Assembly: GCA_016714025.1 (NCBI GenBank)
Contig: JADJOB010000001.1
Coordinates: 310,001 to 374,000 of the forward strand
Reading direction: 5' to 3'
DNA from: Saprospiraceae bacterium
Lineage (GTDB): Bacteria > Bacteroidota > Bacteroidia > Chitinophagales > Saprospiraceae
Length of the DNA: 64,000 bases
Both the position numbers and the translations under genes were made by a program. Positions 19,736-30,052 of the stretch are shown here, one piece after another. Position 1 is the first letter of the stretch, and every line of letters begins with the position of its first letter. The notes under the pieces are model-generated. The model did no database searches. It was given only the letters and a program-made list of their open reading frames with translations, and was not told the origin of the DNA.

Positions 19736-19863
19736 TGCTTATTAAATAGCATCCATTCGAATCCAGAATGCAATTTATACTGAATCCCTGATTGAGTTTA
19801 CGAGGATAATTTATACACTTGTTTAAATTACAAAGCTTTATACTTCATTTCTGTTGGCCTAGC

Positions 19864-19871
19864 TACCTTTG
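19864..19871 (+). promoter_or_regulatory. -7 box TACCTTTG directly before the carboxylase gene
   Basis: TACCTTTG matches TAnnTTTG exactly and ends only 6 bases before the ATG at 19878. A transcript starting a few bases after the box would be leaderless or nearly so. The box also contains the in-frame TTG at 19869, which should therefore not be taken as the start codon. Confidence 0.6.
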
Positions 19872-19877
19872 CGGATT

Positions 19878-21422
19878 ATGGATACTAAAAAACTGGATGC
19901 CCTCCGGTCCCGAAAACAAGATGCGCTCCTTGGAGGGGGTCTGGCCAGGGTCCATGCACAACATGCTAAAAAGAAGCTTACTGCTCGTGAACGAATCGAT
20001 TTGCTCTGTGATCCGGGAAGCTTTGAAGAAATGGGGATGCTGGTTACACACCGCAGTTCGGACTTTGGAATGGAGGAATCCATTTATTATGGAGATGGAG
20101 TGGTAACCGGTTATGGTTTAGTCCATGGACGGCTGATTTATGTTTTTGCTCAAGATTTCACGGTATTTGGTGGATCTCTATCTGAAACGCATGCAGAGAA
20201 GATCTGTAAGTTGATGGATATGGCCATGCGCAACGGTGCTCCGTTGATCGGCTTAAATGATTCCGGTGGAGCCCGTATTCAGGAAGGGGTTCGGTCACTG
20301 GCCGGCTATGCTGATATTTTCTATCGGAACGTGCGTGCATCCGGGGTAATTCCTCAACTTTCTGCGATCATGGGTCCTTGTGCGGGTGGTGCCGTTTACT
20401 CCCCCGCTATCACGGATTTTATTATAATGGTAGAGCAAAGCAGCTATATGTTTGTGACGGGTCCCAATGTGGTTAAAACCGTTACGAATGAAGAAGTAAC
20501 TGCAGAAGATTTAGGAGGTGCATTTACACATGCCAATAAATCTGGTGTAAGCCAATTGACAGCCGATCATGATGAAGATTGCATTGAAAAAATAAAAAGC
20601 TTGCTTTCTTACATTCCTCAAAACTGTGAAGAGCGAGCACCTTACGTTGATTACATTCCAGGCAATGAAATCCGAATGGAGTTGAATGATTTGATTCCTT
20701 CTACTTCCTCACAAGCTTATGACATTAAACTAGCCATTGAGGCCGTTGTAGATTCAAACAGCTTTTTTGAATTGCAGGAATTATATGCTGAAAATATGGT
20801 CATTGGATTTGCACGATTGGCTGGAAATAGTATTGGCATCGTTGCAAATCAACCCATGGTATTGGCAGGATGTCTTGATGTAAAAGCATCGAAAAAAGCT
20901 GCTCGTTTTGTACGATTTTGTGATTGCTTTAATATTCCGTTGTTGGTATTTGAAGATGTTCCAGGATTTTTGCCAGGGACTGATCAGGAATGGAATGCAA
21001 TCATTTCAAACGGTGCTAAATTGTTGTATGCATTCAGCGAAGCCAGCGTTCCGCGTATAACTGTAATAACACGTAAAGCGTATGGTGGCGCCTATGATGT
21101 TATGAACAGCAAACACATTGGTGCGGATTTTAATTTTGCATGGCCCACAGCAGAAATTGCGGTCATGGGTGCCAAAGGTGCTATTGAAATTATTTTTAAA
21201 AAAGAAATCGAACAAGCAGCAGATCCATTACATGCAGCAATTGAAAAAGAAATGGAATATGCTGAAAAATTTGCTAATCCTTATCATGCAGCAGCAAGAG
21301 GATTTATAGACGAAGTCATCGAACCATCCGAAACGCGTATAAAATTAATCAAAGCGTTTGCCAGTCTGGTTAATAAAGTTGATAATTTACCAAGAAAAAA
21401 ACACGGAAACATTCCATTATAA
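19878..21422 (+). CDS. Acyl-CoA carboxylase carboxyltransferase (beta) subunit, probably propionyl-CoA carboxylase
   Basis: A 514-residue protein matching the biotin-dependent carboxyltransferase family over its full length. The N-terminal half has KLTARERIDLL, FTVFGGSLSETHAEK, LNDSGGARIQEGV and the oxyanion-type GPCAGGAVYSPA. The C-terminal half has ANQPMVLAGCLD, FVRFCDCFNIPLL, DVPGFLPGTDQE, RKAYGGAYDVM and a WPTAEIAVMG strand. It transfers the carboxyl group from biotin to an acyl-CoA in the cytoplasm; propionyl-CoA fits best given the mutase fragment at the left edge. No alpha/biotin subunit is visible nearby. The ATG at 19878 is preferred to the TTG at 19869 because the latter lies inside the promoter box. 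Confidence 0.93.
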   Translation: MDTKKLDALRSRKQDALLGGGLARVHAQHAKKKLTARERIDLLCDPGSFEEMGMLVTHRSSDFGMEESIYYGDGVVTGYGLVHGRLIYVFAQDFTVFGGSLSETHAEKICKLMDMAMRNGAPLIGLNDSGGARIQEGVRSLAGYADIFYRNVRASGVIPQLSAIMGPCAGGAVYSPAITDFIIMVEQSSYMFVTGPNVVKTVTNEEVTAEDLGGAFTHANKSGVSQLTADHDEDCIEKIKSLLSYIPQNCEERAPYVDYIPGNEIRMELNDLIPSTSSQAYDIKLAIEAVVDSNSFFELQELYAENMVIGFARLAGNSIGIVANQPMVLAGCLDVKASKKAARFVRFCDCFNIPLLVFEDVPGFLPGTDQEWNAIISNGAKLLYAFSEASVPRITVITRKAYGGAYDVMNSKHIGADFNFAWPTAEIAVMGAKGAIEIIFKKEIEQAADPLHAAIEKEMEYAEKFANPYHAAARGFIDEVIEPSETRIKLIKAFASLVNKVDNLPRKKHGNIPL

Positions 21423-21490
21423 ACTATCACTCATTAATTTTATATTCCATATCAATCGCTATTATGATCGTATCATTTTCAAAGAACAAA

Positions 21491-24400
21491 ATGCATTCAT
21501 TAAAACAATTGTTTCTTTTATTTTCTATTGTGATGATTTGTAATTCTTGCAAAAAAGAAACAGCAACAAATGCGTCCGATTCTGATCAGGTAAAATTATT
21601 TCAGAGTATGCCGAGTTCTGAAACCGGTATAAAATTCAATAATAAACTCACAGAAACGGAAGAAGAAAATGTATTGTTTTTCGACAGTTATTATACCGGA
21701 TCCGGAACTGCAATTTTAGATGTAAATAATGATGGATTGCAAGATGTATTTTTTGCATCAAACCAGGGTCCTGAAAAACTTTATTTAAACAAAGGAAATT
21801 TTAAGTTTGAGGATATTTCCAAGTCTGCGGGTATTGAAGGAGGCAACCAATGGTCTGGTGGAGTGACTGCAGCAGATGTAAACGGTGATGGCTATGATGA
21901 CATATACGTGTGCAATAGTTTATACCTGGATCCTGAACGCCGGAGAAACATTTTATACATCAATAATAAAGACAACACCTTTACCAATAAGGCTAAAGAA
22001 TATGGATTGGATGATCCGGGTTTTTCAATACAAGGAAGTTTTTTTGATTATGATCTGGATGGTGATTTGGATTTATATTTAGTCAATCAACCACCAAACC
22101 ACAATACTACACGTGATTCACTTATGGCACTGAATGTACCTCATTATCAATACTCCAGCCGACTGTACCGCAACAATGGAAATGAAAGTTTTACAGACAT
22201 TACAGATCAGGCAGGTGTAAAAAGTTATGCATTCGGATTAAGTGCAACGATTGGTGACTATTTTAATGATGGCCATCCGGATATTTACGTGGCTAATGAT
22301 TACGACTATGGTGATTATTTATTTGTAAATAAAGAAGATGGTACGTATCAAAACGTTGCGAATTATTCTTTGCGGCACATAAGTAATTTTAGCATGGGTG
22401 TGGATGCAGCTGACATAAATAATGATGGCTGGTTGGATTTGTTTATAGCCGATATGACACCGGAAGATCATTATAGAAATAAAACAAACATGGCTGGCAT
22501 GGATCCTGCTAAATTTTGGAAAATTTCCAAATCCGGAAATAATTTTCAATACATGTTTAACACATTACAATTAAATCAAGGAAATGGATTTTTTAGTGAA
22601 GTTGGATTGATGGCCGGTGTTGCAAAAACGGATTGGTCCTGGTGTACCCTGTTTTCTGATTTTGATTTGGATGGATTTAAAGATTTATACATTACCAATG
22701 GTATTTTGCGCGATATCCGAAATCGTGATTTTTCAAGTTATGCACTTGAAGCTATTAAGGATAAAAGTATGTCGCGTTTAAAAATTTTAGACAAAGCTCC
22801 TTCTGTACCACTGGCTAATTACATGTATAAAAATGATGGACTCTTGCATTTTAACAATCTATCAAAAACATGGGGATTGGATGAGAAATCATTTTCTCAA
22901 GGTGCTTCGTATGCAGATTTAGACAATGATGGGGATGTTGATCTTGTTGTCAACAATATGAATCAGGAGGCTTTTGTTTATAAAAATTTAGCAGTAGAAA
23001 ATAAAACCGGAAATTTTGTTCGGGTTAAACTCGAAGGCATGGGAAAAAATTTAAAATCTTATGGTGCTCGTGTGTTAATTGCTTATGGAGAATCCAAAAT
23101 TCAAATGGCTGAAGTTGTAAATGCACGTGGCTATATGTCAAGTTCTGAACCCATACTCACTTTTGGTTTAGGCAGGGTTGAAAAAGTTGATTCCATCTTT
23201 GTAAGATGGCCCAATGGAAAATACATACGGGTAGATAATGTAAAAGCCAATTCAAGCATTACAATAAAAGAAAAAGATGCCACCGTTGTGATGAAGGAAC
23301 AATTGTTACAAATAGTTCCCTTTATTTTAACGGAAGAAGTGACTGCACAAAGTTTTAAAAATACTGCACATGTAGAAAATGAATACGACGATTTTAAAAA
23401 AGAAGTATTAATCCCTTATAAACAATCCACATTGGGACCACCCCTTGAAGAAGGAGACGTTAATGGCGATGGATTGAGTGATGTATTTCTCGGAGGATCA
23501 GCTGGCTCTTCCGGTCAATTATTATTGCAAACTCCTGATGGAAAATTTATTCCATCCAATTCCAATCCCTGGGCGGCATACAAAGCCAGTGAAGATCTCG
23601 ATGTATTATTTTTTGATGCAGATGGTGATAAAGATTTAGATATTTATACCGTTTCAGGAAGTAATGAATTTCCGGAAGGCTCCAATCTTTATGCGGATCA
23701 TTTATATCTTAACAATGGAAAAGGAATTTTTAGTGATGGCAGCAATAAAATTCCTGCACTTCATTTTAGCAAGTCTATTGCAAAAGCATCTGATATTGAT
23801 GGAGATGGTGATTTAGATTTATTTATTGGCGGCAGATTGGTTCCAGGAAAATATGGATTATCTGAACGCAGCTGCATTCTTATAAATAATCGCGGAAGTT
23901 TTGAAGATAAAACTGCAAGTTATTTCCCGGATATGACTAAGGCATTCGATTGCATTACCGGTGCCTGTTGGATTGATGTCGACAATGATAAAGATGAAGA
24001 TTTAGTAACCGTTGGAGAGTGGTCGACCATTCGGTTTTTTAAAAATGAAAAAAATCATTTAGAAGAAGTTACTAAAGAATTTAAAACGGATAGTTTGTTT
24101 GGATGGTGGAATACCATAGAAAAAAAGGATTTAAACAAAGATGGTTTAATGGACTTGGTAGTAGGTAATTTAGGTATGAATTCTAAGTTTAAAGCTTCAT
24201 TAAAAAAGCCATTTTATGTTTATTTAAATGATTTTGACGACAATGGCAGTTGGGATACTTACCTCGCTTCTAAAAGTCCGGATGGTAAATTATTTCCAGT
24301 ACGGGGAAGACAATGTTCATCAGAACAAATGCCATTTATTTCTCAAAAATTTAAAACCTACGATGCATTTGCACGTGCATCTGTCAATGAAATTCTTGAA

Positions 24401-24808
24401 GGTAAAATGGATGGCACTGTAGTAAAAGAAGCCACTGAATTTCATAGCATTGCATTGATCAACAAAGGAAACAACAGTTTCGAACAAGTCAATTTGCCAG
24501 CGGATGCACAAATTGCGCCTGTTTACAGTATCGCTTTTTTTGATTTCAACAAAGATGGGATTGATGACATTCTCTTGGGTGGAAACTATTTTAACCGAGA
24601 AGTGGAAACTGCACGCAATGATGCAAGCGTTGGTCAAATATTAATTAATACAGGAACGGGTTCTTTTTTATCCCTGGTAAATTCTGTTTCTGGATTAAAA
24701 CTCATTCACGATTTGAGAGAATTGCGCATTGTAAAAGGTCGTGATGATCTTTATTATATTATCGCTGCGAATAACAACGAAAAGCTTCAAGCATTCAAAG
24801 TCAGATAA
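21491..24808 (+). CDS. VCBS/FG-GAP repeat lipoprotein with ASPIC/UnbV domain (about 1105 aa)
   Basis: A large secreted lipoprotein. The start at 21491 gives a compact SPII signal (MHSLKQ, hydrophobic core, CNSC, then KKE); an in-frame ATG at 21464 would add nine residues. Many FG-GAP/VCBS repeats follow, each with calcium-binding D-x-N-x-D-G-x-x-D loops (DVNNDGLQD, DVNGDGYDD, DLDGDLDLY), likely forming a beta-propeller. About residues 509-595 form an ASPIC/UnbV domain (GYMSSSEPILTFGLG, VRWPNG). A second propeller set continues to the end. CRTAC1-type proteins of this kind bind calcium and are found on bacterial surfaces; the substrate is unknown. No T9SS tail is present, unlike the relative at 40375. 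Confidence 0.85.
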   Translation: MHSLKQLFLLFSIVMICNSCKKETATNASDSDQVKLFQSMPSSETGIKFNNKLTETEEENVLFFDSYYTGSGTAILDVNNDGLQDVFFASNQGPEKLYLNKGNFKFEDISKSAGIEGGNQWSGGVTAADVNGDGYDDIYVCNSLYLDPERRRNILYINNKDNTFTNKAKEYGLDDPGFSIQGSFFDYDLDGDLDLYLVNQPPNHNTTRDSLMALNVPHYQYSSRLYRNNGNESFTDITDQAGVKSYAFGLSATIGDYFNDGHPDIYVANDYDYGDYLFVNKEDGTYQNVANYSLRHISNFSMGVDAADINNDGWLDLFIADMTPEDHYRNKTNMAGMDPAKFWKISKSGNNFQYMFNTLQLNQGNGFFSEVGLMAGVAKTDWSWCTLFSDFDLDGFKDLYITNGILRDIRNRDFSSYALEAIKDKSMSRLKILDKAPSVPLANYMYKNDGLLHFNNLSKTWGLDEKSFSQGASYADLDNDGDVDLVVNNMNQEAFVYKNLAVENKTGNFVRVKLEGMGKNLKSYGARVLIAYGESKIQMAEVVNARGYMSSSEPILTFGLGRVEKVDSIFVRWPNGKYIRVDNVKANSSITIKEKDATVVMKEQLLQIVPFILTEEVTAQSFKNTAHVENEYDDFKKEVLIPYKQSTLGPPLEEGDVNGDGLSDVFLGGSAGSSGQLLLQTPDGKFIPSNSNPWAAYKASEDLDVLFFDADGDKDLDIYTVSGSNEFPEGSNLYADHLYLNNGKGIFSDGSNKIPALHFSKSIAKASDIDGDGDLDLFIGGRLVPGKYGLSERSCILINNRGSFEDKTASYFPDMTKAFDCITGACWIDVDNDKDEDLVTVGEWSTIRFFKNEKNHLEEVTKEFKTDSLFGWWNTIEKKDLNKDGLMDLVVGNLGMNSKFKASLKKPFYVYLNDFDDNGSWDTYLASKSPDGKLFPVRGRQCSSEQMPFISQKFKTYDAFARASVNEILEGKMDGTVVKEATEFHSIALINKGNNSFEQVNLPADAQIAPVYSIAFFDFNKDGIDDILLGGNYFNREVETARNDASVGQILINTGTGSFLSLVNSVSGLKLIHDLRELRIVKGRDDLYYIIAANNNEKLQAFKVR

Positions 24809-24868
24809 TTGAATGAATGAATTGAACTGATCGCCTTAGTTACTGTTTTATTACAAAATACCATTTGA

Positions 24869-25219
24869 ATGGCTATTATTATTACTGAAGAGTGTATCAA
24901 TTGCGGAGCTTGTGAGCCAGAATGTCCTAACAATGCCATTTATGAAGGTGGAATTGAATGGGCGATGGCAGAGGGTACCACCCTATCCGGTTCTTATACT
25001 CTGGAAGATGGTGAAACTGTCGACGTTCAGGAAAAACAAAAACCAGTCAGCAACGAATACTATTTTATTGTTCCTGATAAATGCACCGAATGCGTAGGTT
25101 TTCACGAAGAACCTCAATGTGCAGCCGTATGTCCGGTCGATTGTTGCGTACCTGATCCGGATCGAAAAGAATCTAAAGAAATACTAGCCGACAGGCAACA
25201 CCGTTTGCATTTGAAATAA
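24869..25219 (+). CDS. 2[4Fe-4S] ferredoxin (YfhL-like)
   Basis: A 116-residue cytoplasmic electron carrier. The first cluster motif is CINCGACEPECP (Cys 9, 12, 15, 19). The second uses Cys 72, 75, 84 and 88 with an eight-residue insertion between the second and third cysteines (CTECVGFHEEPQCAAVCP), the hallmark of YfhL/Allochromatium-type ferredoxins. Cys 92 and 93 add a further pair after the cluster. The segment between the clusters (about residues 25-65) is longer than usual. It lies 60 bp after the VCBS lipoprotein gene with no functional link visible. Its redox partner cannot be told from the context. Confidence 0.92.
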   Translation: MAIIITEECINCGACEPECPNNAIYEGGIEWAMAEGTTLSGSYTLEDGETVDVQEKQKPVSNEYYFIVPDKCTECVGFHEEPQCAAVCPVDCCVPDPDRKESKEILADRQHRLHLK

Positions 25220-25905
25220 TGTGAGGAGGGTTTAATGAAAGAGGGCTGAAGGGCTGAAGGAATGGAGGGCTGGAGGGCTGATGGGCTGAAGGGGTGGTGG
25301 ACTGTTAGACTGTTAGACTGTTAGACTGTTGGGCTGTTAGACTACATCGCTGGGCGTAGGCTTAGCCTACGTCCCTTATTTTGATCTATAAATAAATCAA
25401 ATAAATTTCAATTGTAAAGGATACTTGCATAGGTTGAACCTATAGAGGAAAGAATTAAAAAAGAAGCAAAATTATTCTTCTATTGAAAACAGATAACTAC
25501 TCATAGGCTGAGCCTATTTATTGTTCTCATTTTATATTAGGCTTAATTTGGTGATAGCTAAGAACGAACTCAAGGAGGGCTGAAGGGCTGTTCGGCTGTA
25601 GGACTGATGGGCTGGTGGGCTGTTTGTTTGGTTTTAAAATATGATTCATAGCAAGGAGTTTTCTCTATAGCTAAAAGCTAAGGATTTCTCACCTCTTATT
25701 GAAAATTTCCTTAATTATGCTTCGATTGAAATTTGACCTAGGCCAAGCCTACGCCTAGCCAGGGAATCAATGGTCAGCAGTTAGGATTCAGTGGTCAAAA
25801 ATTCAAAAATGCTCGACATATCAATAACCCTCCTCCCTAATAGCCCAACAGTCTAAAAGTCTAACAGTCTAACAGTCTAATAGTCTAACAGCCCTCCAGC
25901 CCTCC
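25220..25905. repeat. 687-bp gap: tandem GGGCTGAA / GACTGTTA arrays in inverted orientation around a hairpin series
   Basis: The left part (25226-25345) is built of GGGCTGAA/GGGCTGGA words, then GACTGTTA words. A second short GGGCTG run lies at 25575-25620. The right end (25835-25905) carries the same words in reverse complement (TAACAGTCTAACAGTC, then CCCTCCAGCCCTCC). Between them lie short palindromes described in the next entry. No gene was recognised. The same vocabulary recurs at 33605-33722 and 55919-56170. Confidence 0.88.
25355..25751. repeat. Series of short related palindromes (TAGGCTnAGCCTA type)
   Basis: Five dyads share a core: CGTAGGCT-T-AGCCTACG at 25355-25371, ATAGGTT-G-AACCTAT at 25429-25443, ATAGGCT-G-AGCCTAT at 25503-25517, TAGCT-AAA-AGCTA at 25668-25680, and TAGGC-CAA-GCCTA at 25739-25751. 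All lie within one intergenic gap. They look like members of one hairpin family at different stages of decay. Confidence 0.65.
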
Positions 25906-25906
25906 T

Positions 25907-28900
25907 TTAATTCACTTTTTCAATCCGATGAATTTCTACTCCATTTTTATACATGATTTTCAGCGTATAAATACCAGCTTGAAGTTGACTGGTTGCGATC
26001 AGGCAATTTTTTCGATTGACATTTTGGTAACTCCAAATTTCTTTTCCTTCCAAATTTAAGATACTAACCGCTTGAATTTCTTTTCCACTGATTACATGAA
26101 TTTCATTTTTAGTTGGATTTGGATACAAATAGGTAATTATTTCGTCAGTGCTTGAAGTTCCTGTCAGGGTTAAATCCAAAAAGATGGAGCGATTGGAAGC
26201 TCCACACACATTGGTTGCTGTCAATTTTATCCGATAGATTTTTGCTGAATCGAATACGTGGATTGGATTTTTTTCTGTAGAGGTAGTTCCATCTCCAAAC
26301 TCCCATAAGTAGCTGTCTGCGTTAACAGAATTATTGGTAAACTGAACGGTGCGGCCACTGATTATCTTATAGGTATAACTATTGGTAACCTGATTTACTA
26401 AACCTAAATCTTCAATTACAATTGCATCATTTGCCAGCGCAGATTTTATTTTTAAATTAATCCGCTTATTTCCATTCAAAGTATATCTGGTGGTAACCGG
26501 ACCTTTCCCATTCGTTAATACAGGATTTCCGCCTAAACCAAAATTCCAGTAATAAGCATCTCCAATAAAATCCGAACTGTCCTTAAACGTAATGATACGA
26601 TTGTAACAACCTGGCTTTGGATTGATATCCATTCTCGCCTGTCCGGTTCCAGGAATCCGTTCCCGAATTTCTACATTATCTATAAAAATGCGATCACCTT
26701 GTCCTCTCTTGATTTCAACTTCAACAACTACTTTATATCCTTTAAATTCTGATAAATCGTAAGCCATCCAAAACCAGGAAGTGTCTAATGGTAACCAATT
26801 TTGATTTACTGTTGATTCTACAGTGGTTAATTCTGGCAATATGCCACTTAATATTATTTTTTCAAATTGTTTATTTCCACAAACTGCTTTGACTTTAAAT
26901 TGGATACTATCCTGATAGACATTATTTGTAAAATGATGCACCGCCATATCAAAATATAAATAGGGTTCGATTGCAGTAGCTAAATTGGCCGTACTGGAGA
27001 CGATTGTAATTGGCAATGTTCTGAAATTTGGATTTTGGTTTGCAAAAAACAAAGCTTTTGATGTTTGATTGTTTTTTCCTTTAACATCCGTAAGGCTCCA
27101 ATCAGATGCGGGTAATGCATTTTTTTGAATCCAGGTATTTGGAATGGCTGCTCCAGCAAATGATTCAAGCATCGGATACGTTCCATTGATATCTATCAAC
27201 GATTGTATTTCAATAGGAACAGAAATGGTATCATTAAAATAATTTTGATCTCCATTGAATTCAATCCATGCTTTCAATTCTTTAACTCCAAAATCACTGA
27301 TCACAATGCCTTGATTAAATGCAACCTGGATGGTATCATAAGGTGGTACTAAATCATTGTATTGCTGTTCAACAATTCCTGTTTTACTGATTGCTTTGAT
27401 TTTAAATCCATTGACCGGTGTAGCAGCCCGGTTTATCACTTCAAATACAGGTTGAAGACTTAAATCATTGCAGCTGTAAAAAGAAGATCCATTTTGAGAT
27501 GCATTATGCAACGCAAGGTCCAAGGAGATCGAACAACCAATTAATGTATCCGGTGTTGGAATCGCTAATTCTCTTCTACTGAGCGCTGAATTTTTAAAAC
27601 CCGCAATGGAAAACCATTTAACTTTTCTTGGATCATCATTTGGAAGCGAGATGGAACTATTGGTTGTTTTAAATAAGGGTTCCATATATTTTTCTCCCAA
27701 TTTATAAATTACAAAACTGTCTTTTTCAATTCCATTCCAGCTTAATTCCATTTCAGTTGGACAATATTTACTCACACGAAATCCCTGGACGCCATTGGTA
27801 ATCGTAAAAAAATCTGAACGCACCGTTTGTGTTCCTTGACTTATTTCAATTAAACAAGAATCAGATGACAAATTATTGGGGATGTAAAAATTCCGAACTC
27901 TGGAACCAGCAACGCTAGTCCCTAAATCAGTCCAGGTTTTACCAGCATCCGTTGAAAAGTTAAATTGAATTGGATCTTGTCCGTACGCAGTATAGTGTAT
28001 TTGAGAAACCTCTGTGATGTTAAATTGTTCTCCACCAATGGGGAAATTCAATCTCAGTAATTTATCCTCCATTTCAGTTAAAAAATAGCAATCAACTGAA
28101 TTGGAAGGCAGGTACTTGCCTTTAATCCGAACGGAGTAATTTCCAGCTTTTGGAAAATTAATCGTTATTTGTTCAAAATTATTCAAGGTGTCAATACCAC
28201 GACTGGCACCACCAGCGAGTGTGCTTGCGTTTGGACTTGGATCCAATACCCAGGGAAGCAAAATGGTACCGTTTGGGTCGACTATTTCAAAATCCAGATC
28301 ATTTATGAGCGCTTTGCGAGCCATTAAGGCGGATTCCATTTCTGGCCAATAGATCATGAATTTTGCAATGGGCAGTCCATCCGGAATTTGGATAGTAAAT
28401 TCTTTTAAATCTCCTTGATTGATTGTAAATTTTTGAAAACGTTCATCCTGGATCAATTTATAAGCCCTGTAGGCATCGATCACCCCACAACCAAACTGAT
28501 AGTCCGGTCCGGGTGTCCCGATGTCTGTAGCGGTATTCATTACGGCTGCTTTAATCAATGCAGATTCAGGATTTTGATTGTATTTTTTCTTATAGGCTTC
28601 ATACAGCAAGGCACAGACACCTGCTACGCCGGGAGCAGCGGCTGAAGTGCCACCAAAAACCAAGGTCCCGTTACCTGGAGCAGTTGATAATTCGTTGGTA
28701 CCCCGGGCAGAAATTTCCGGCTTCATTCGTCCATCTTTCGCCGGGCCACGGCTGGAACTTTCTTCCAATGTGCCGTCCAAGCGAAGATTGGCAACGGTGA
28801 GAACATTTTTACCAATTTTATGTCCACCGGTTACATTTCCCCATTGGTTACCTGCTCCATAACCGCAATCAGCGCCATTTGAATTACCCGCTGAAAAAAC

Positions 28901-29941
28901 GTGTAGCAAATTTGGATTTTCAAAACTCATTTTATCTACTACCTGGGTTTCTATAGTGTAACCTGCATTGCATCCATTGCTATAGGATGAATTGGTAATC
29001 ATCACCCCTTCATTCTGATGATAGGAAAGTGTTTTATCCAAAAAATCGGGTTGATAATTAATTACATAAAGGTCAGCTCCCGGTGCCATCCCTTCCACAA
29101 TCGGATCCTGGTTCCCGGCGCCTGCGAAAATTCCTGAAACACCATCTCCGTGATCTCCTATTTCCAAAGCAATATCCTGTTGGATCCTTCCGGTAAAATC
29201 AATATGAGGACCTACTGAACCATCATCACGAACCATGACTTTAACTCCTTGTCCGGTTAAATGAATGTTTTCAATTTTATTGTTGACAAGGGTATTGACG
29301 CGATGCAGAGCTCTTCCTTCCCGATCTTCAGGTTCCCCTGGGGCAGATTCACAATCAATAAAAACAAGCCATGGAAGACTGGCCAAAGAAGAAATTTGAT
29401 TTTCAGGAATTGATAAATAGATTACTTGATTGTATGGATAGATTCTGTCTGATTTTAAACCAGAGGAAGCCAGTAATTGATGAATTGAAGTTTCACTGAT
29501 ATCGCTGAAATATTTAATGACCAATTGAAATTTTCCATTTTGAGTGATACATGGTTCACCATAGTACAATTGTGTTGAAAGCTTTTGTTTTGCTTCGAGT
29601 CGGTAACATGATTGCAATGCTGAAAATCCCAGATCCTTACTGAGATGTGCAGGTTGAATTGAGGCGAGGTAATTAAACTGATCTAAATATTCGAGAATAT
29701 GAATTCCAAGTTGCTTTAATTGAACTTTTTCCTGTTCCTTTAACAAGTGACTAAAACTAAGAATGCGATAAAAGCGATCAGCGATAAGTTCATCCCTGTT
29801 ATAACTCGTTATGGGAATTGACTTTTCAGATTGCAAGGTTATTTTCTCCGTCAAATTTTTTGACTGGGCAAAGATGCAATTCAATGGGAGCAGCGATACA
29901 CAGAAGCTAATTGTGAAAATCAATAAAAATACTGGTTTCAT
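25907..29941 (-). CDS. S8 subtilase with PKD domain and T9SS sorting domain (1344 aa)
   Basis: A secreted serine protease. The signal peptide ends near residue 26 (IFAQ). A prodomain-like region (about 50-205) precedes the S8 domain. The triad is readable as Asp239 (VRDDG in place of the usual xDSG), His264 (DHGDGVSG) and Ser433 (GGTSAAAPG), with oxyanion Asn353 (SAGN). Ig-like beta domains follow, then a PKD domain around residues 1190-1265 (YLWEFGDGTTS, then IYRIKLTATN) and a T9SS tail (YLYPNPTKNE, then GIYTLKI). It lies downstream of the exosortase H genes, 111 bp after a lipoprotein resembling its own prodomain. A near-match -7 box, TATCTTTA, at 29966-29973 may give it a promoter of its own. 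Confidence 0.9.
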   Translation of the reverse strand: MKPVFLLIFTISFCVSLLPLNCIFAQSKNLTEKITLQSEKSIPITSYNRDELIADRFYRILSFSHLLKEQEKVQLKQLGIHILEYLDQFNYLASIQPAHLSKDLGFSALQSCYRLEAKQKLSTQLYYGEPCITQNGKFQLVIKYFSDISETSIHQLLASSGLKSDRIYPYNQVIYLSIPENQISSLASLPWLVFIDCESAPGEPEDREGRALHRVNTLVNNKIENIHLTGQGVKVMVRDDGSVGPHIDFTGRIQQDIALEIGDHGDGVSGIFAGAGNQDPIVEGMAPGADLYVINYQPDFLDKTLSYHQNEGVMITNSSYSNGCNAGYTIETQVVDKMSFENPNLLHVFSAGNSNGADCGYGAGNQWGNVTGGHKIGKNVLTVANLRLDGTLEESSSRGPAKDGRMKPEISARGTNELSTAPGNGTLVFGGTSAAAPGVAGVCALLYEAYKKKYNQNPESALIKAAVMNTATDIGTPGPDYQFGCGVIDAYRAYKLIQDERFQKFTINQGDLKEFTIQIPDGLPIAKFMIYWPEMESALMARKALINDLDFEIVDPNGTILLPWVLDPSPNASTLAGGASRGIDTLNNFEQITINFPKAGNYSVRIKGKYLPSNSVDCYFLTEMEDKLLRLNFPIGGEQFNITEVSQIHYTAYGQDPIQFNFSTDAGKTWTDLGTSVAGSRVRNFYIPNNLSSDSCLIEISQGTQTVRSDFFTITNGVQGFRVSKYCPTEMELSWNGIEKDSFVIYKLGEKYMEPLFKTTNSSISLPNDDPRKVKWFSIAGFKNSALSRRELAIPTPDTLIGCSISLDLALHNASQNGSSFYSCNDLSLQPVFEVINRAATPVNGFKIKAISKTGIVEQQYNDLVPPYDTIQVAFNQGIVISDFGVKELKAWIEFNGDQNYFNDTISVPIEIQSLIDINGTYPMLESFAGAAIPNTWIQKNALPASDWSLTDVKGKNNQTSKALFFANQNPNFRTLPITIVSSTANLATAIEPYLYFDMAVHHFTNNVYQDSIQFKVKAVCGNKQFEKIILSGILPELTTVESTVNQNWLPLDTSWFWMAYDLSEFKGYKVVVEVEIKRGQGDRIFIDNVEIRERIPGTGQARMDINPKPGCYNRIITFKDSSDFIGDAYYWNFGLGGNPVLTNGKGPVTTRYTLNGNKRINLKIKSALANDAIVIEDLGLVNQVTNSYTYKIISGRTVQFTNNSVNADSYLWEFGDGTTSTEKNPIHVFDSAKIYRIKLTATNVCGASNRSIFLDLTLTGTSSTDEIITYLYPNPTKNEIHVISGKEIQAVSILNLEGKEIWSYQNVNRKNCLIATSQLQAGIYTLKIMYKNGVEIHRIEKVN

Positions 29942-30052
29942 TTAATAAATGTTAAATAATAGTATTAAAGATAACCAAACTATTGAAATCAGGAAAACAA
30001 TCAGAAATCAGCTGTAATAGCTGATAAAAATGCGTGTTTCAGGAGCTAAAAC

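Noticed and set aside
19397..19773. Open frames on both strands inside the ~208-bp repeats
   Set aside because: They follow the repeat unit and have no recognisable domain or start signal.
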